A DNA stretch of 64,000 bases, from the NCBI GenBank assembly GCA_020226215.1, contig CM035225.1:17433868-17497867 (forward strand), in the 5' to 3' direction. Source of the DNA: Sindora glabra. Its lineage: Eukaryota > Streptophyta > Magnoliopsida > Fabales > Fabaceae. Position numbers and translations under genes: made by a program. Positions 58,668-64,000 of this stretch are shown in pieces (position 1 is the stretch's first letter; each line of letters opens with the position of its first letter). The notes below the pieces were generated by a model that was given only the letters and a program-made list of their open reading frames with translations, was not told the origin of the DNA and searched no databases.

Positions 58668-61272
58668 AATTTTTAGGATATACCTTTGATGTTTTTGGAT
58701 TCGAATCTAGTTTTTGTGAAGCTCTTTTCCTTTCATTTCGTCTTGGTGGAGATTTCTTTTCAAGCTAATAAAGAAATGAATTAAATTTTAATAGATAAAT
58801 ATTAAAGAGATAAGATGAGATTTCTCCAAAATACCTTTATTTTCTTTAAAGGGACATTTTTGCCTGTTTGATGTGCTACTATGAGAAATTATGAGGTTTT
58901 AAATCCCTTCGGCTCCATTTTCTTTGAAGTCTAAAAAGAGAAAACAAAGATAAGCAGTTGTTTATTGAGAAAATATTCATATAAGAATATGCTTACTTTC
59001 TTTATGGGCTTTGAGAGCTTAGAGGAAATAACAAATCTTTTTCCTTTCTTCTTAGAACCTTTTTCTTCCCAATCTTCATTTTTATGAGGTTCTTTGAAAA
59101 CTTTAGTACCTTCAGTCACTATAATAAAGATTTGGTTATAACAAGTGAGGAGATAAAACAATGAATTTGAAAGAAAAAATTACTTGGAATCACTTTTTTC
59201 TAATAGATAAGTTTTTTAATATGGATGCAGATAAAAAGGATAATTTAAAATATTGCATTTAGTTTTTTTTAAACCTTTTCCATTTTTTATATTTGCTTTG
59301 ATTTTGGCTTAAATAATATATTTGCCAAAGAAAAATCAATTAGGTTAAACTATTTTGGACATGGTAAAGGTTTTGATAGTCCAAAAAGAGCATTTGGCAA
59401 AGGGGGAAATGAAGGACAAAATTTTTGAAATTTTGGATCTTGTGTCAATTTTTTATGGGTTGATAAGTTATACATCCAGTCTCAAGATCCTTTATTTCGA
59501 GGCAGTTCGATAAATCAAGTACATGTTTTTTTAGCAATCTTATTTATTTTATCCCTTTAAAGTACGTGTTTGCATCAACAATTGTGCTTCCTACAGCTCC
59601 CAACACGTAGCTAGTTTGAAATACTTTTCAAAGGTAGATATTTCTCGAATATGCATACCTTTAGTCTTTTGACTGGGGGTCTCCTTTCTGCATAGATTGA
59701 CCAGAAGCGAGTTAATCAGTCATCCTTTTGAAGCAAGTAGTTAGAGGTGTGTGAAAACGAGAATAGTAATGATCTTACCACTTTGTGAAGTCAAAAGTGT
59801 AGTAAAAGGAAGATTTGAACTCAAAAGGGATCAATTCAAGTTTCTTCTTCCCATAATGTTCTATAAGAGCAAGGAAATCAACTAAATTAGCAACTAATGA
59901 TTTGAATATGACTTCAGAAGAATCCTACACATGGTCAATTGGAATGTTTTGACTAAAACCGAATTGTCTGGCTACCAGATTAGGATGATAAGAGTAAATT
60001 CTCATTTTTGGCCTAGAAATATGGGTAGATGGAATACCACAAGTTAAAAATTCTTTCCAGATTTCATTGTTTTCATCATGGATCTCAGGGATTTCACAGA
60101 TGATAGAATGAGTAAACCACTCTGGACCTCGAAGTCCTGATTCGAAAAAGGAGAAAGAGATGGAGAATGGATTTTAAGGGAGTGAAATAAAGAAAAATAG
60201 TATTGAAATTATTCTAAATTATGGAATTTTAAAGAAGTGATAGTTAAATGACTAAGTCTTACATCTTCAATGGTTTTTTAAAACATCATCAGGGGCTTTT
60301 ATGCTCAACTTATCTTTAAAAATAACATTAAGCCAAAGCTGTAATAACTAGAAAGGACCTCCGAGATTATGAAGAGGCTTCTTTGATCTTAAAACAATAA
60401 TAGCATCATTCATAGCCTCATAAAGATGGCCCAGAATCAATTTACTCAAATTAATATTTATTCTTTCATGGAGGAGTTAGGCTAAATGAAGAAGGGATTT
60501 AGAAACTTGGTTACTTTTCGAACAAAAGACATAAGAGCATAGCCAGAGGAAAAGAAAGGCAACATGTTTATTGTTTGAAACCTCTTCATTGTTGGAATAG
60601 TTATTAGCAATAAACTGGGCGTAGGTAAGTTTTGAAAAATTTGGGAGAGAATCTGGTTGTTTAAAGGCTTAACATCAGGATGCAAAATCACTCTAATGGG
60701 TTTAAGACTAGCAATAGTAGCTAAATCGAAAAAAAGTTGGAGTGATCATACCATAAGGAACATGAAAAAAATTGGTGACTCTATTCTAGAAAAAGAAAAG
60801 AACTAGCTAGCATTGGGAAATTGTAACCAAGATTACAACGACTTAACTGGATGAAATCATAAATCCCTGAATCTTTCTAGGAATCCCTTTTGTGAGTTTG
60901 CAACCTAGTCAACTAATCAAAATAAGAAGAACAATTTGCAGGAAGATTCGTTCTAAAGGTTGACTTTAGGTTTTTGATAAAATCAATTCTAATGACAGAG
61001 CCAGAAGCTAAAATCTTTTCTTGGCTAAGTGAAGGAAAGAAATTATTTTTCATCTTAACCTTAGTAGGTGGTGAATATGGACTAAGAAAGGCAAAGGCTT
61101 TATCATTTACAGAAAAAAGGATTAATACCTGAGACCTCCAGATAGCCAGTTTTTCTTCCTAGTTTTCTGGTCTAGGCACATAATCAATGTGATCTTTAGA
61201 TATGAAGCCACGGACCTCAATAGCATTGGGTAAAGAATTGGAAGATGAAGAAATTTTTTCCTTTTAAGCCAT
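57526..61272 (-). pseudogene. Antisense ORF of the Tat element with a plant-mobile-domain-like region
   Basis: On the minus strand an ATG at 61272 starts MA, then (after a stop) KEKISSSSNSLPNAIEVRGF and SKDHIDYVPRPEN. Around 60760-60640 a weak match to the plant mobile domain appears (HVPYGMITPTFF, then ILHPDVKPLNNQIL), and GGPF-x-LLQLWLNVIF lies near 60340. Farther along are a Lys-rich part (58931-59161, GSKKKGKRFVIS), a Ser-rich part near 58560, an acidic part (58221-57964) and a C-terminal coiled coil (57777-57526, LLEEARNEKSLLEDC). Such antisense ORFs are known in Tat elements; their role is unclear, possibly related to host mobile-domain silencing proteins. Stops such as CAA-to-TAA and TGG-to-TAG interrupt it. 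Exon limits are not resolved, and a TA microsatellite at 58607-58664 probably lies in an intron. Confidence 0.65.
58607..58664. repeat. (TA)n microsatellite
   Basis: About 29 perfect AT units within the antisense ORF region. Confidence 0.95.
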
Positions 61273-61642
61273 TTTTGAGATTAAAGGATAAAGGTAGAAA
61301 AAACTCAACCAAGAAATAATAAGGTTTTCAAGACAAAGCGATGAAGATTGAAGAAGGCGAAATGGCAAAGGAGACTATAAAAAATAAAAGGTAAAATGGT
61401 CATTTTGATATTTTTTTTCCTTTTACCTTATCTTGATGGAATGGACGACTGAGATGATTTCAAATAAAAGGAGTTTATCTGGAATAAGTGGTCTTTATTA
61501 CTGATAATGGTGGGCCTGTTTTCTGAAAATGTGATTATTATGCGGATCAAGGCAGTTGAAGTTATTGCTATTTGTTTATTCTTTCCCTCCATTTTTGGAA
61601 TTTTAAAATATTTATTTTTTCATTACACTTAAAAGACAAATA

Positions 61643-61655
61643 TTTTGGGGGCATC
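61643..61655 (+). other. Polypurine tract of the Tat element
   Basis: TTTTGGGGGCATC directly before TGTTGGTGTGAAATTT, the apparent LTR start. G-run composition and position fit plus-strand priming. Confidence 0.65.
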
Positions 61656-62431
61656 TGTTGGTGTGAAATTTTGCTAAGTCCTATTTTCGATTTTAATTCA
61701 AAAATAAGGAGATTTTGAAGAGTGAAGTTTGAGTTGATATTTCAAATTCGGCTCGAAAAGGTAATATGAGTGTGGTAATTCAAGCTATGCAACGGATAAA
61801 TCAAATAACTTGAAAGGATCTCAAAGAAAGCTATTCTGGTAATTAACATCCGTTTCGATTTCAATTCAAAAAAAGAAAGCTATGTAAATTAAAGTTCAAT
61901 CATTGGAATGGTTTTGATCTGATTTCGAAAACTAAGGGACGCCTTGATTTCAAGAGCTAATTGAAGATTATTGAAGATATTGAAGTATGGTAGTTTTCGA
62001 TTTGATTTTTGAAAATTGGTAGCGGTTATTAAAAGCAGTTTCTAGTAGTTTTATGTGATGTACACTTGTTAGATTCTTAGAAATTAGTTGTTAGCATTAG
62101 AAATCTATAAATAAGACTTCTAAAAAATGTATAAGGGTTGGATTTCATTTGCTTGCAAATCTCTTACATGCCTACTATCACGACAATTGGCAAACAGAGA
62201 AGACTAAGTATGTAATTCCACCACTTTTTTTTTTAGTTCAAATTTATTTTTAAGTTAATTTATTTCTTGCATTTATCTACTCTTTTCTTTACATTCCTCT
62301 TGTTGTTTCTTTTTAATTCAATTGACACATAAACCTATCAAACTAAGATCCCTTTGATGACACGATTTAAGTCCCAAATTATTCTTTGAATCAAGTGTAT
62401 TTTCGATTTCATATCTAAACAAAAATTCACA
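61656..62431 (+). mobile_element. 3' LTR of the Tat element
   Basis: It starts TGTTGGTGTGAAATTTTGC. A TATA-like CTATAAATAAG lies near 62105 and would begin transcription just after. The right edge is uncertain; AAAAATTCACA at about 62421-62431 is the best CA-ending candidate. The other LTR is not present for comparison. Confidence 0.55.
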
Positions 62432-62439
62432 ATAAACAG

Positions 62440-64000
62440 AAATAGTAGAACTTTTATTGTTTTAGAATCCCATATGTGTATTTTAAATATAAAATAAATC
62501 TCAATTATACATTTTAAAATAATAATTGTTATTAGTTTTTAAAAATATTTGTATCAAAAAGTAAATAAAAAGATAAGAGATAAAAAAAAAACTTACTCCT
62601 ATAGCTTATGGTCTTGAACTCCTAAGAGAGAATGAGAGAAACGAGGCTATAAGAGATATAAATGAGAAATAGAGATGAACAAGATTTTAAGTTTCAAATA
62701 GAGATAAGGTTATGAGAAGAATGACACATTTGAAAATATTTTATCTCATTATTTCTTTATAAAAAATAATAATGCAATTTAAATTATAAAAAAAAAGGAC
62801 ATCCTCTTCATAATAGGAAGGACGTCCTTCTTATAATGCATAGGCATGTAAAACGAGTCAGTTGCCCGTAGGCTTATACGAGCTCCTATAAGTGTGGGCT
62901 AATCTGGGCCTTAAAAAATGAGGCCAAATTTCAATGAGAACTTATATGGGCAAGCCCACACAGATTAACCCATGGGCTTACCCATGGGCCCCCACGAGCT
63001 AATAAATTTTTTTTTAATTTTTCATGTATTTAGGGTTTTTTTTTTAATCCAAATCAAATTTCAATGTGATGTATAATGGCTTAATATAATTTTTATATAT
63101 TTATTTGACTAACTCATTACATGATATAAAAAAATTTAATCAATTAATTACATGAAATGGATTGGGACCATTGGTTGCCCATAGGAGTTTGCGGCTAGCC
63201 AGCGCCTTTCTTTTTTTTAACTCTTAAAAAATAATTAAATCATTATAAAGATATACACAAAAAATACAAAAGTCAAGTTCTAAAAGTTTGAGAAAAAATA
63301 TCTTCTAATTATAGAAAAAGTTATATTATAATCATTTTATCAAAAATATTCTAAAAACTGATGAAATAAAATCATTTTAGGAAGATAAAATAATAATAAT
63401 TCACATTATTCTATTCAAATTCTATCATAAAGTTGAAAAGATCTGACAAACTACATCAGCAAATCATTTAAAAGTCTTTTGAAAATAATAAAATAATAAT
63501 TTTTTAAAAATAATAAAATTTATGCTTATGACATATCAAAGTTAAGTGGTCTATTTATAGGTTCGATGATAATGGTGCTTAATATTATTGGGGCACTTTA
63601 TTCCAATTTTGCCCTGAAGTTGGACAGATTTGGATAACCAAATCAATAAGAATAATTAAAATTAAAATCATATTCTCAAAAAAAACATATATGTAATACA
63701 ATAATATAATAAGAACTATTATAATTCGATTCATAAGATAGAATTATAATAAACAAATAACTATTCTTTGAACAAATATTATAGGATGCTAATAGCTTCC
63801 TTATATATAACCTATTCTCAAATCTAAACTCTAGAAATGCAGATTATTTTTTCTGTTCGAATTACACTATAAAAAATAATTGGTAGCAGTTCCATTTTAT
63901 TTTTATTCACACCTACATACAAATCACATTTCCTAGGAGGTGTGAAAATCCGATCACCCTCTTATGAATTCCGTCAAAGGGCTGATCACGATAATTAGCA
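62440..64000. other. Non-coding, nothing recognised
   Basis: AT-rich sequence without gene or element edges that I can name. At 62860-63000 there are repeated CCCATGGGC / GGGCTTA words in both orientations (for example CCCATGGGCTTACCCATGGG near 62969), a small inverted-repeat cluster that could be the core of a MITE, but no ends were found. Confidence 0.4.

Larger units (their letters stand above)
50197..62431 (+). mobile_element. Tat-type Ty3/gypsy retrotransposon lacking its 5' LTR
   Basis: Sense gag-pol at 50197-57388, an antisense ORF region at 57526-61272, a polypurine tract at 61643-61655 and a 3' LTR from 61656. The Tat assignment rests on a second, archaeal-type RNase H between the first RNase H and integrase, and on the antisense plant-mobile-domain ORF. 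The 5' LTR and primer site are missing: the Athila LTR ends only 33 bases before the gag start. It is heavily mutated. Confidence 0.85.

Noticed and set aside
1..64000. tRNA or rRNA genes
   Set aside because: No cloverleaf with A and B boxes and no rRNA core sequence was noticed on reading; tRNA-like words are primer-binding sites of retrotransposons. A dedicated tRNA scan was not possible here.

Overview
The window looks like repeat-rich nuclear DNA of a flowering plant, probably a eudicot. It is strongly AT-rich, has no operon-like gene packing, and is dominated by plant retrotransposons (Ty1/copia, Athila-type and Tat-type Ty3/gypsy, a LINE), a Mutator-like transposase relic, MITEs and a solo LTR. 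I cannot name the species. A run of exactly 100 N at 36907-37006 marks an assembly gap. Only two small host genes look intact.

Layout. 1-1010 is the end of a repeat found twice more at 14-23 kb, including a Tourist-like MITE. 1397-1960 holds copies of a hairpin repeat (GTTACTATTT...AAATAGTAAC). 2545-5324 is a broken, partly duplicated MACPF-domain gene (CAD1/NSL1-like) on the minus strand. 7237-11735 is a tandem duplication of about 2 kb carrying two 67-codon secreted-peptide genes on the minus strand; their proline-rich C-termini resemble IDA/IDL or CLE hormones. 14140-23385 is a tandem duplication of a roughly 4.3-4.7 kb non-coding unit. Each copy holds the same solo LTR with the same ATTAA target duplication, and one copy has gained a Stowaway MITE that the other lacks.

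23630-24620 is a LINE reverse-transcriptase relic (minus). 24960-27610 is a MULE transposase pseudogene (plus) with an apparent GT-AG intron built from the hairpin repeat, and the same hairpin repeat fills much of 27690-31930. 32296-36906 is a Ty1/copia element cut off at the N gap; its start codon and splice donor appear to lie inside the LTR. 37007-50163 is an Athila-type element on the minus strand, with both LTRs, PBS, polypurine tract, gag, pol and an env-position ORF. 50197-62431 is a Tat-type element (dual RNase H) on the plus strand, with an antisense plant-mobile-domain ORF and a 3' LTR. 62440-64000 shows nothing recognisable.

How the parts relate. The mobile elements are layered. 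The Athila element separates a copia element lacking its 3' half from a Tat element lacking its 5' LTR, which fits nested insertion plus an assembly problem at the gap. The Tat copy is decayed mostly by changes that look like C-to-T or G-to-A transitions, as expected for long-methylated DNA. The peptide pair is the best candidate for functional host genes, and the hairpin-repeat family is the least explained structure.
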